Assembly: GCA_002788865.1 (NCBI GenBank) | Contig: PFSC01000120.1 | Coordinates: forward strand, 1-9,365 | Reading direction: 5' to 3' | Origin: Candidatus Roizmanbacteria bacterium CG_4_9_14_0_2_um_filter_39_13 | GTDB taxonomy: Bacteria; Patescibacteriota; Microgenomatia; UBA1406; GWC2-37-13 | DNA length: 9,365 bases | Shown: piece after piece, positions 1-5,688 of the stretch | Numbering within the stretch: the stretch's first letter is position 1 | How the letters are laid out: each line of letters starts with the position of its first letter | The notes under the pieces: generated by a model | Seen by the model: the letters and a program-made list of their open reading frames with translations, nothing else | What the model was told of the DNA's origin: nothing | Databases searched by the model: none | Position numbers and translations under genes: made by a program

Positions 1-974
1 TTTGAGAGGACATCTGACAAGAGTTTTTCTGATTTTGTATCAGAGTATGCAAGTGAGCGCTTTTCCAGCTTTTTTATCACCTGCTGGAGCTTCTTCTGCA
101 TAAATGACATGAAGTATTGATATTCTGGTGAATCTTTGATGAACCCTCCCCTATCTGTCGTAATAGGGAGAAAATCAGCCCGAATCTCTCCGGTGATTTT
201 TCTCATCATGAGCTCGTGTTTTTGATCCAGCTCAAATGTGCTCCTCTGTACCAGAATCCCTTTGACTCTCACTCCGATCCCAGTCAGTTCACGTGGAATG
301 GTGAGTGAGGCAAGAATGATCTCACCTTTCATCTTTCCAAACGTTGAAGAGTGATTGATAGTAACTCGTTCGCCGACGATGTATTTTGGCTCAAGTTTGC
401 GTTCATTCAAAAAGAGAGAAAAATCAGGCTCTGTGAGAGGAAATGTTGAGGTCAAATAACGATCCATATCGTATACTTCCAGTCGTTTTTTTATGTCATA
501 CAGTACCACTCGTGTTCCCGTCTCCTTTGAACTTCCACCAATCTCATGTTCAATGATGGGAACTTCCCATTTTTCTCGTTTCTCAAAATCCTCCTTATCA
601 AAAATGACGGTTGCTGCATAGGTTTCTGTGCGGGTGTAGAGCTCAAAACGATCGCATAATGAGAGTACTGCAAATTTCCCGATGCCAAACTCCCCTATTC
701 GTGTCCGATGATACGTACGGCTCGTTGGATATGACTTTTTGAAGCGCGATCCGATTGTGAAATACTGTTCAATGCCAGCGCGATCCATGCCCGTTCCATT
801 ATCCTCAACCACAATTCTATCCGTTTCGGCGACAATATTGACGCGTGTTGCATCCGCATCATAGGCATTCGCGACAAGTTCTCGGACCAGGTCGAGACTT
901 TGGGTGTACAATCTTTCACCAATAGATGTGAGATGCGTTTTATCAAAAAGTATCGGAATTGTAGAGGTCGCCAT
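1..974 (-). CDS. GHKL (HATPase_c-type) ATP-binding protein, C-terminus beyond the window
   Basis: An open frame starts at ATG 974 and runs without a stop to the window edge (324 complete codons), so the C-terminus is missing. The N-terminal domain carries the GHKL ATPase signatures in order. The N-box ELVANAYDADAT (residues 32-43) has the Mg-binding N36. DNGTGM (58-63) is the G1 box binding the adenine. GEFGIGKFAV (94-103) is the G2 lid. The family includes MutL, Hsp90, MORC and histidine kinases. The extended region after the lid (about 110-320, mixed strand and helix, with no kinase H-box or response-regulator part) fits a stand-alone Hsp90/MORC-like ATPase better than a kinase. ATP binding is well supported; the cellular role is not. 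It is divergent from the MNT-HEPN genes and may be unrelated to them. An extended -10 box nine bases upstream supports this start. Confidence 0.88.
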   Translation of the reverse strand, partial: MATSTIPILFDKTHLTSIGERLYTQSLDLVRELVANAYDADATRVNIVAETDRIVVEDNGTGMDRAGIEQYFTIGSRFKKSYPTSRTYHRTRIGEFGIGKFAVLSLCDRFELYTRTETYAATVIFDKEDFEKREKWEVPIIEHEIGGSSKETGTRVVLYDIKKRLEVYDMDRYLTSTFPLTEPDFSLFLNERKLEPKYIVGERVTINHSSTFGKMKGEIILASLTIPRELTGIGVRVKGILVQRSTFELDQKHELMMRKITGEIRADFLPITTDRGGFIKDSPEYQYFMSFMQKKLQQVIKKLEKRSLAYSDTKSEKLLSDVLS

Positions 975-983
975 AACAACGTT

Positions 984-992
984 ATTATAGCA
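984..992 (-). promoter_or_regulatory. Extended -10 promoter of the GHKL ATPase gene
   Basis: On the minus strand TGC-TATAAT ends nine bases before ATG 974. Transcription should start within a few bases of the start codon, giving a leaderless or nearly leaderless mRNA. I see no convincing -35 at 16-18 bp; the TG extension could substitute. Confidence 0.6.
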
Positions 993-1039
993 TATCTCTG
1001 TTCACTCTTCGGAAGTGCAAACTTTACGATTTCCCAATG

Positions 1040-1060
1040 GCCTTCGTACTTCTCGAGGGT
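1040..1060. repeat. Left arm of imperfect inverted repeat flanking the first MNT-HEPN pair
   Basis: The reverse complement of 1040-1060 reads ACCCTCGAGAAGTACGAAGG followed by C. It matches 1649-1670, differing at two bases and by one inserted A. The arms lie about 40 bp before the MNT start and 8 bp after the HEPN stop, so they bracket exactly that gene pair. Confidence 0.5.
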
Positions 1061-1092
1061 ACCAAAGCAATAACAGAGGATAGCAAGTGATC

Positions 1093-1101
1093 TGGTATAA
1101 T
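1093..1101 (+). promoter_or_regulatory. Extended -10 box overlapping the start of the first MNT gene
   Basis: TGG-TATAAT is a strong extended -10, but its last bases overlap ATG 1100. RNA started from it would begin around 1107-1109, inside the annotated frame. Either a different upstream promoter serves ATG 1100 or the real start lies downstream. Confidence 0.45.
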
Positions 1102-1399
1102 GATATCTATACAACCAACCATAGCGAAAATAAAACAGGAAATCGTTCCAATACTCCGCAGACACAATATCCAGCGCGCTTCTCTCTTCGGATCTATCGT
1201 TCATGGCAACTACCATAAAGATAGTGATATAGACGTGCTTGTAGAATTACCGGAAGAATATAGTCTGTACGATATGCTTGGAGTTAAGATTGAACTCGAA
1301 GAATATATCGGAAGAAAGGTGGATCTTGTGGAATATACCTCTATCAAAGAGAGACTGAAGAAAGACATACTCTCTTCACAAGTTCCTATCATATCATGA
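1100..1399 (+). CDS. mntA: MNT-domain antitoxin (MntA-type minimal nucleotidyltransferase)
   Basis: A 99-residue minimal nucleotidyltransferase. The Pol-beta-fold signature is complete: G31-S32 in LFGSIVHG, then D43 and D45 in DSDIDVLVE, and the third carboxylate D75 in GRKVDLVEY. In the family, MntA neutralises the HEPN RNase HepT by AMPylating it near its active site, and the three acidic residues bind the metals. Length is normal. The toxin start at 1396 overlaps this stop in an ATGA, the usual arrangement for the pair. ATG 1100 is the first start after an in-frame TGA at 1088, but a -10 box overlaps it, so the exact N-terminus is uncertain. There is no Shine-Dalgarno sequence at useful distance; AGAGGA lies about 20 bases upstream. 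The fold is near certain and the antitoxin role rests on context. Confidence 0.87.
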   Translation: MISIQPTIAKIKQEIVPILRRHNIQRASLFGSIVHGNYHKDSDIDVLVELPEEYSLYDMLGVKIELEEYIGRKVDLVEYTSIKERLKKDILSSQVPIIS

Positions 1400-1641
1400 G
1401 GCGGACAGCTCCAGAACGTATCCAAGATATTCAGGATCAAATCAACCATATACTTGAAGCGACAAAATACGTCCCCATGGATATCCGTGAAAAATATAGT
1501 GAAATCCCATGGAAGAAAATGGCGGGTATGAGAGATGTAGCTATACATGACTACGCTGATCTCAATATTTTGCGCGTTTGGAAAACAATACAAAAAGATA
1601 TTCCTCTTCTCAAAAAACAGATTGACAAGATAGCTACTTAA
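1396..1641 (+). CDS. hepT: HepT-like HEPN toxin (DUF86) with an internal in-frame deletion
   Basis: An 81-residue member of the DUF86/HepT family of HEPN RNases. The C-terminal half is textbook: IREKYSEIPWKKMAGMRD followed by VAIHDY. The catalytic R-x4-H is R46-H51 with Y53, the residue AMPylated in related toxins. Family members are usually about 110-120 residues. Here the first helix (about 5-20) runs directly into EATKYVPMDI, which in relatives follows a second helix ending in an IIGEATK-type stretch. About 35-40 residues, the rest of helix 1 and most of helix 2, therefore appear to be missing at about residue 21 (near 1456). The frame is intact and the active site kept, so this may be a catalytically weakened toxin, a decoy or a decaying gene. 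The start overlaps the MNT stop (ATGA), implying translational coupling. Confidence 0.8.
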   Translation: MRRTAPERIQDIQDQINHILEATKYVPMDIREKYSEIPWKKMAGMRDVAIHDYADLNILRVWKTIQKDIPLLKKQIDKIAT

Positions 1642-1648
1642 TTAAAAG

Positions 1649-1670
1649 ACTCTCGGGAAGTACGAAAGGC
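1649..1670. repeat. Right arm of imperfect inverted repeat flanking the first MNT-HEPN pair
   Basis: Partner of 1040-1060. The conserved core is CTCG-R-GAAGTACGAA-(A)-GGC. It begins 8 bp after the HEPN stop codon. Confidence 0.5.
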
Positions 1671-1767
1671 TTGTCCAAAAAGATGCATCATTCATTTTGA
1701 ACCACCACTTCTTTGTACCCTCCTACCATATACATATACATCTACTCATACCTCTCCATATCAATAA

Positions 1768-1776
1768 TGCTATAAT
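1768..1776 (+). promoter_or_regulatory. Extended -10 promoter of the stranded ATPase 5' fragment
   Basis: TGC-TATAAT ends six bases before ATG 1783. This is the same arrangement as at the GHKL gene and predicts a start at or next to the ATG. It now drives only a 23-codon remnant, unless transcription reads on into the downstream TA genes. Confidence 0.5.
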
Positions 1777-1782
1777 AAATCC

Positions 1783-1854
1783 ATGCCCACACTTTCCCAC
1801 CTTCAAATTCGAAATCCGGGTGAGGATGAGGTCATTCTGCACAAAACCCCATAA
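1783..1854 (+). pseudogene. Stranded 5' fragment of the VirB4/VirD4-like ATPase gene (23 codons)
   Basis: ATG 1783 opens a 23-codon frame ending at TAA 1852-1854, reading MPTLSHLQIRNPGEDEV at its start. The intact ATPase at 2730 begins MQLSHLQIRNPNEDET. At DNA level 1792-1817 and 2736-2761 agree at 24 of 26 bases. The similarity stops at the acidic stretch. After ...HKTP the frame ends, where the intact protein continues ...APEAATQIF. I read this as the former, or a paralogous, 5' end of the ATPase gene cut off by the MNT-HEPN cassette. It keeps its own leaderless-type promoter. An alternative is a short leader peptide that happens to resemble the ATPase N-terminus, but the DNA-level match makes this unlikely. 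Confidence 0.65.
1792..1817 (+). repeat. Direct repeat, copy 1 (ATPase 5' end)
   Basis: Matches 2736-2761 at 24 of 26 bases, in the same orientation and reading frame; the core is TCCCACCTTCAAAT. The two copies flank the second MNT-HEPN pair. Confidence 0.75.
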
Positions 1855-1871
1855 ACCCCTTCTGGTCAATA

Positions 1872-1880
1872 TGTTACAAT
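1872..1880 (+). promoter_or_regulatory. Extended -10 promoter of the second MNT gene
   Basis: TGT-TACAAT ends directly before ATG 1881. A start point about seven bases downstream falls on the second in-frame ATG at 1887, suggesting a leaderless mRNA that begins there. Confidence 0.5.
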
Positions 1881-2297
1881 ATGGTTATGGACTCAAAAAT
1901 TCTGAAACAAATTGAACTGATAGGCAAAAGTCACAATCTTGACTTCGTCATTTTGCATGGTTCAAAAGTGACAGGCAGGTCGATCAATCCCGAATCAGAC
2001 ACTGATATTGCGATATATCGAAAAGGCGGATTTGAGACTTCAGAATACACGAAACTTCATTCGAAGTTTCTTGAACTATTTGGGGATGAAATCGATTTCA
2101 AAACTCTCCACAGAAAAAACCCACTATTTTTATTTGAAGTGATAAAAGACGGGCAACTTTTGTATGGAGATGAGGCTTGCTATAACGATTTTATTATAAA
2201 TATACTCAATCGTTATCGTGATATTAAGCCTCTTCTAGATCTACGAGAGAAATGTCTGGGAAAAAAGAATATTCAATTACAACAACTGTATGCTTAA
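1881..2297 (+). CDS. mntA: MNT-domain antitoxin of the second HEPN/MNT pair
   Basis: A nucleotidyltransferase-fold protein of 138 residues from ATG 1881, or 136 from ATG 1887. The latter is preferred because the -10 box TACAAT abuts 1881. Numbered from 1881, the motif is HGSKVTG (G27-S28), then D40 and D42 in ESDTDIAIY, and D72 in DEIDF as third metal ligand. All catalytic positions are kept. The C-terminal part (about 95-138) is helical and longer than in the first MNT protein, so this belongs to a different branch and is not a recent duplicate. By family precedent it silences its HEPN partner by AMPylation. Its stop overlaps the next start by 8 bp, giving coupled translation. Confidence 0.87.
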   Translation: MVMDSKILKQIELIGKSHNLDFVILHGSKVTGRSINPESDTDIAIYRKGGFETSEYTKLHSKFLELFGDEIDFKTLHRKNPLFLFEVIKDGQLLYGDEACYNDFIINILNRYRDIKPLLDLREKCLGKKNIQLQQLYA

Positions 2298-2727
2298 TGC
2301 TGATCTTATAAAAACCAAAATTGACTACATCATCCAAGATCTTGCACGACTTAGTAGCTACAAAGATATTTCCTTTCAAGAATATTCTGACGATCAGATG
2401 ATACAGGCTACAATCGAACGATTTCTTGAACGGATTGTAAACCGGGCACTGGATATCAATCAACACATCATTCTCATGGAAATACAACCTGAAATTACAA
2501 ATCCGATTGAATACTTTGAAACATTTATTGCACTCTCCAATCTAAAAATCTATGACAAAGCATTTGCTGATGAGATTGCAAAAAGTGCAGGTTTTCGAAA
2601 TATGCTTGCTCACAATTATGACGATATGGATCCGAAAATCATTTTTGATTCTATACAATCTGCTCTGGAGCACTATCCCAAATACTGTAGTTACATTCTC
2701 AAGTTCCTCGAAAAAGAAAACAATTAA
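2290..2727 (+). CDS. hepT: HepT-type HEPN RNase toxin (DUF86), full length
   Basis: A 145-residue, mostly helical protein. The HEPN catalytic motif is FRNMLAHNYDDMD, with R103, H108 and Y110 (R-x4-H-x-Y). In characterised HepT proteins the Arg and His form the RNase site at a dimer interface and the Tyr is the AMPylation target. The second helix region (about 38-65) that is lost from the HepT-like protein at 1396 is present here, so this copy should be a competent toxin. It starts inside the end of its antitoxin gene, and its stop is 2 bp before the ATPase start. The ATPase is thus probably on the same transcript. Sequence divergence from the first HepT indicates independent acquisition. Confidence 0.87.
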   Translation: MLNADLIKTKIDYIIQDLARLSSYKDISFQEYSDDQMIQATIERFLERIVNRALDINQHIILMEIQPEITNPIEYFETFIALSNLKIYDKAFADEIAKSAGFRNMLAHNYDDMDPKIIFDSIQSALEHYPKYCSYILKFLEKENN

Positions 2728-2729
2728 CC

Positions 2730-4898
2730 ATGCAACTCTCCCACCTTCAAATACGAAATCCAAATGAAGACGAGACGGCGCCAGAGGCCGCAACTCAGAT
2801 CTTCTCGTCTCTTTTGTCCAAAAAACACAGCGTATTTGTGCGACTATTCAAGGAAGTGGACTGTTTCTCATTTGAAATCTACCTCACTGGTCAATCTATT
2901 TATTATTATGTCACCGTCCCAACTCCGCGCGAATCACTCGTCCATAGCCTGATTTCAGCATCTTATCCACAATCATTTATTCAACGGACCAGTGACCCAA
3001 TGGATATAGTTTTGCAAAATCCATTTCAAGCAATCGGAGACCTTCGACTCCAGTATCCGTACAAACTCCCTCTCAAAACGTATACCGAATTTTCAGACGT
3101 TGACCCACTCTCGTCACTGATTGGTCTCCTTTCCAAACAACCACCATGGTACAGGCTTGCAATCCAGATACTCGTCACTCCTCCATCATTTTACTGGCAA
3201 GGAGACACACTAAACTCACGTGATATCTCAAAAGTAGACCCCGTGACCGGAGAAGCAAAATCTGAAAAATCAGGCGACAATAGCTCATATATCGCAAAAA
3301 AAGTCCTGTTCCAAGGAGGGCGTACCGCAATTCGCATTCTTGCAACGTCAAAGGAAAAATCCCAAAATCCCGATACGCTCCTTCAAAATGTAGCCGGTAC
3401 TTATGGTACATTTTCCTTGGGGGAAGGAAATAAATTTGATCTGCAAACGAAGCATTTTGGCAAGAAAGATTATATTGACCGTATGAAAGTGCGTAGGTTT
3501 ACATGGCTTGAACATCGTACGCAGATCTTAAACGCTCAAGAGCTTGCAACACTTTGGCATCCGCCAGGAATTCAGCTTAAGGGTATCAAAAATATCGCAT
3601 GGGGAAAAACACTTGCGGGAGAACCACCGGCAAATCTCCCCACAACAGACAATATCAGTGAGGATGAGAAAAATGATGTGAATTTTTTTGGAAAAGCAGA
3701 ATACAAAAACAAGGACTCTATTTTTGGAATCAAATCGGCAGACCGTCGAAAACATGTCTACATCATCGGAAAAACAGGAGCAGGAAAATCGACGCTTATT
3801 GCCAATATGGCAATCGATGACATCCGTCGTGGTCGAGGTGTTGGTATCATTGATCCACATGGAGATCTTTCGGAAGCCATTCTCGATTATATCCCCAAAC
3901 GTCGCATGAACGACGTCGTGTATCTTGAACCGTTTGACACCGAGCGGCCATTTGCACTCAATGTTCTTGAGATCAAAGATCAGACACACCGCGATCTTGT
4001 CGCATCAGGAATCGTCGGAATTTTCTACAAAATTTATGGAGATTCGTGGGGGCCTCGACTTGAGTATATTTTGAGAAATGTCATATTGACTCTCCTAGAG
4101 ATCCCAAACTCCACTCTCGCCGATGCGCTTCCACTTCTTGCTGATCCAAAATATCGCAAGGCAAATATGCATCACGTCAAAGACCAAGTTCTTGCAAATT
4201 TCTGGACTCGTGAATTTGATATGATGACCGACAGACTACGCGTCGAGGCAATTTCACCGATCCAAAATAAAGTCGGACAGTTTGTCTCTTCCAAAATGAT
4301 CCGAAACATCATCGGGCACCCGAAGTCTACAATAGACCTTGAGGAGATAATGAATTCGGGGAAAATCTTGATCATGAATCTGTCGCAAGGAAAGCTCGGC
4401 GAGGACAATGCAGCCCTTCTTGGAGCCATGATCATCACTCAGATCCAACTTGCCGCAATGAACAGGTCTTTTCAAAAAGAAAAGGATCGTCGAGATTTCT
4501 TCCTCTATGTAGATGAGTTTCAGAATTTTGCAACATCATCTTTTATCAAAATTCTTTCTGAAGCGCGAAAATATCGACTTGCACTCACACTGGCCAATCA
4601 ATACATTGAGCAGATCGAAGAGGATGTGATGACAGCAATATTTGGCAATGTAGGAAGTATTGTCTCATTTGTCGTAGGCGCGCGAGATGCAGAATTTTTG
4701 AGCAAGGAATTTTCGGAGATGTATACACAAAATGATCTGGTGACTTTGGGAAAATACGAAACCGTCATAAAAATGTCCATCGATGAGATGACGTCACTCC
4801 CCTTCCCTGCAAAAACTCTCCCGCCACCTGCGCTCAAGAACTCAAACCGCGAGAAGATCGTTCGCCTTTCAAAGGAGAGATACGGACGGAAGAAGTAG
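2730..4898 (+). CDS. VirB4/VirD4-like (FtsK-HerA superfamily, DUF87-type) ATPase
   Basis: A 722-residue protein. Residues 1 to about 330 form a domain I cannot assign, with no clear membrane segment. The ATPase core follows: Walker A GKTGAGKST (347-355), the IIDPHGDLSE motif (373-382) typical of TraG/VirB4-like proteins, Walker B FFLYVDEFQNF (with D595-E596), and a sensor-like stretch around R613 to ANQY (622-625). Such hexameric motors drive DNA or protein through type IV secretion or pilus systems. Without other secretion genes in view, DNA pumping, pilus work or cell-surface export cannot be separated. The start at 2730 follows the HepT stop by 2 bp and lacks both a promoter and a Shine-Dalgarno sequence. 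A near-copy of the first codons sits at 1783 with its own promoter, which suggests that the gene's 5' region was rearranged when the TA pair arrived. Confidence 0.82.
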   Translation: MQLSHLQIRNPNEDETAPEAATQIFSSLLSKKHSVFVRLFKEVDCFSFEIYLTGQSIYYYVTVPTPRESLVHSLISASYPQSFIQRTSDPMDIVLQNPFQAIGDLRLQYPYKLPLKTYTEFSDVDPLSSLIGLLSKQPPWYRLAIQILVTPPSFYWQGDTLNSRDISKVDPVTGEAKSEKSGDNSSYIAKKVLFQGGRTAIRILATSKEKSQNPDTLLQNVAGTYGTFSLGEGNKFDLQTKHFGKKDYIDRMKVRRFTWLEHRTQILNAQELATLWHPPGIQLKGIKNIAWGKTLAGEPPANLPTTDNISEDEKNDVNFFGKAEYKNKDSIFGIKSADRRKHVYIIGKTGAGKSTLIANMAIDDIRRGRGVGIIDPHGDLSEAILDYIPKRRMNDVVYLEPFDTERPFALNVLEIKDQTHRDLVASGIVGIFYKIYGDSWGPRLEYILRNVILTLLEIPNSTLADALPLLADPKYRKANMHHVKDQVLANFWTREFDMMTDRLRVEAISPIQNKVGQFVSSKMIRNIIGHPKSTIDLEEIMNSGKILIMNLSQGKLGEDNAALLGAMIITQIQLAAMNRSFQKEKDRRDFFLYVDEFQNFATSSFIKILSEARKYRLALTLANQYIEQIEEDVMTAIFGNVGSIVSFVVGARDAEFLSKEFSEMYTQNDLVTLGKYETVIKMSIDEMTSLPFPAKTLPPPALKNSNREKIVRLSKERYGRKK
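2736..2761 (+). repeat. Direct repeat, copy 2 (start of intact ATPase gene)
   Basis: Partner of 1792-1817, with 24 of 26 identical bases. The two differences, in a CTT/CTC codon and an ATT/ATA codon, are both third-position silent changes. This is what divergence of a real coding sequence would give. Confidence 0.75.
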
Positions 4899-4928
4899 TA
4901 TTTTATGATCAGCAGCTACTAAATTCTT

Positions 4929-4954
4929 GTCATTCCCGCGAAGGCGGGAATCTC
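4929..4954 (+). repeat. REP-like hairpin repeat, copy 1
   Basis: GTCATTCCCGCGAAGGCGGG followed by AATCTC. It folds into a perfect 8-bp stem (ATTCCCGC, 4932-4939, with GCGGGAAT, 4944-4951) around a GAAG loop. It lies 30 bp after the ATPase stop and could protect or terminate that mRNA, although no T-run follows. Confidence 0.85.
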
Positions 4955-4979
4955 GAAGATAGAAATAATTCAGCTCTCG

Positions 4980-5005
4980 GTCATTCCCGCGAAGGCGGGA
5001 ATCTC
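4980..5005 (+). repeat. REP-like hairpin repeat, copy 2
   Basis: Identical over 26 bases to 4929-4954, in direct orientation 51 bp downstream. It ends four bases before the GIY-YIG start codon, so it occupies the place of the 5' leader and ribosome site of that gene. Confidence 0.85.
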
Positions 5006-5009
5006 ACAC

Positions 5010-5303
5010 ATGAACAAACAGTATTATGTATATATTCTGACAAATAAGCTTCATACCGTCTTATATACTGGCATTACTGGTAATCTCCTCAAAAGAATAT
5101 GGCAACATAAAAATAAAGTGGTCGAAGGATTTACCGAAAAATATAATGTAAACATGCTTGTGTATTATGAAGTCTTTGAAGATGTTTCAACTGCAATTCT
5201 CCGTGAAAAACGCTTAAAAAAATGGAACCGTCAGTGGAAGGAGAGATTAATTAACGAGATGAATTCCTCATGGAATGATTTATATGATGCATTTTCTCAA
5301 TAA
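5010..5303 (+). CDS. Small GIY-YIG nuclease-domain protein
   Basis: A 97-residue stand-alone GIY-YIG domain, about the normal length for this UPF0213/YhbQ-like group. The two motif strands are YVYIL (6-10) and YTGIT (19-23). The catalytic Arg is R29 in LLKRIWQHK. The metal-binding Glu is E66 in ILREKRLKKW. The C-terminal SWNDLYD closes the fold. In the superfamily these residues cleave one DNA strand with one metal ion, so the protein is predicted to be an active nuclease with no separate targeting domain. The gene is tightly enclosed by hairpin repeats, four bases upstream and none downstream of the stop, with the downstream copy inverted. This resembles REP elements paired with a dedicated nuclease. 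A repair role is the alternative. There is no clear promoter; AAGGCGGGA of the repeat is a possible weak ribosome site. Confidence 0.88.
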   Translation: MNKQYYVYILTNKLHTVLYTGITGNLLKRIWQHKNKVVEGFTEKYNVNMLVYYEVFEDVSTAILREKRLKKWNRQWKERLINEMNSSWNDLYDAFSQ

Positions 5304-5328
5304 AGATCCCCGCCTGCGCGGGGATGAC
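5304..5328 (-). repeat. REP-like hairpin repeat, copy 3, inverted
   Basis: On the minus strand it reads GTCATCCCCGCGCAGGCGGG followed by GATCT, the same element as at 4929 and 4980. The stem ATCCCCGC/GCGGGGAT is perfect. Compared with the other copies a T-A pair has become C-G, changing both sides together. It begins on the base after the GIY-YIG stop and lies 3' to the convergent gene ending at 5331, so it may serve as a shared transcript end. Confidence 0.82.
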
Positions 5329-5330
5329 AC

Positions 5331-5579
5331 TTACTCATCCTTCCGAAACCGATCCTTCATTTTTTTGACAAACAGTGAGATCAATGGAATACCTACCGAT
5401 CCGAGAAATAATGCTCCTTTTGATTCGACAATTTCAGCGATCTTTCCTTCAATTTTTTGAGGAATTGAGCGTGCGGTGTCGTACAACTTCCAGAGCACTG
5501 CAATCGCAACAACAAAAAATATTATTCCCAATGAAAGCATAACAATCGCAAAGAGATAAAAAATGTTTTGTAAATCCAT
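5331..5579 (-). CDS. Small single-pass membrane protein, function unknown
   Basis: I prefer ATG 5579 (82 residues, MDLQNIFYLF...). The upstream ATG at 5606 would add nine residues and start inside a repeat element. One hydrophobic helix spans about residues 6-30, followed by a charged, probably amphipathic segment (IPQKIEGKIAEIVESKG), then a short hydrophobic patch and a basic tail KKMKDRFRKDE. The layout suggests a membrane-anchored protein with a cytoplasmic helix, similar in style to small companions of YtxH-type proteins. It lies downstream of the YtxH-like gene on the same strand, separated by an 80-bp repeat, and may be cotranscribed. No family is recognised with confidence. Confidence 0.68.
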   Translation of the reverse strand: MDLQNIFYLFAIVMLSLGIIFFVVAIAVLWKLYDTARSIPQKIEGKIAEIVESKGALFLGSVGIPLISLFVKKMKDRFRKDE

Positions 5580-5601
5580 AATTATTGAGTAATAAATCAG
5601 A

Positions 5602-5681
5602 GTCATCCTGAAATTGCCCGCCGGCCTTGGAGGGACTCAGGATCTATTTATAACTGGATTCCGGATCAAGTCCGAAATGAC
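5602..5681. repeat. Composite palindromic repeat element with GTCAT/ATGAC ends
   Basis: The element starts GTCATCCTGA and ends with a GAAATGAC type end. Two sub-structures are visible: TCATCCTGA opposite TCAGGATCT (left part) and ATTCCGGA opposite TCCGAAAT (right part, one mismatch). It fills almost all of the space between the two small membrane-protein genes. It looks like a dispersed intergenic repeat, not a regulatory region. Confidence 0.65.
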
Positions 5682-5688
5682 AACATCT

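Noticed and set aside
491..1216. Open frames on the minus strand at 491-688 and 695-1216
   Set aside because: They overlap the GHKL gene in another frame and show no domain. The GHKL frame carries all three ATPase motifs and a promoter.
1697..1915. Plus-strand frame of 72 codons
   Set aside because: Low-complexity His/Ile-rich translation with no motif. It covers the real promoter at 1768 and the in-frame ATPase fragment at 1783, which uses another frame.
4929..5005. Two identical 26-base repeats with a 25-base spacer as a mini CRISPR array
   Set aside because: Only two direct copies, and a third in inverted orientation. The repeat is a full palindrome with REP character, and no cas gene is visible.
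5275..5460. Plus-strand frame containing DPRLRGDD
   Set aside because: This peptide is the translation of the hairpin repeat at 5304-5328. The frame is also antisense to the small membrane protein gene.
5331..5606. Longer start at 5606 for the small membrane protein
   Set aside because: It would begin inside the repeat at 5602-5681, and the added residues MTLIYYSII are not needed for the membrane helix. ATG 5579 gives a natural N-terminus.
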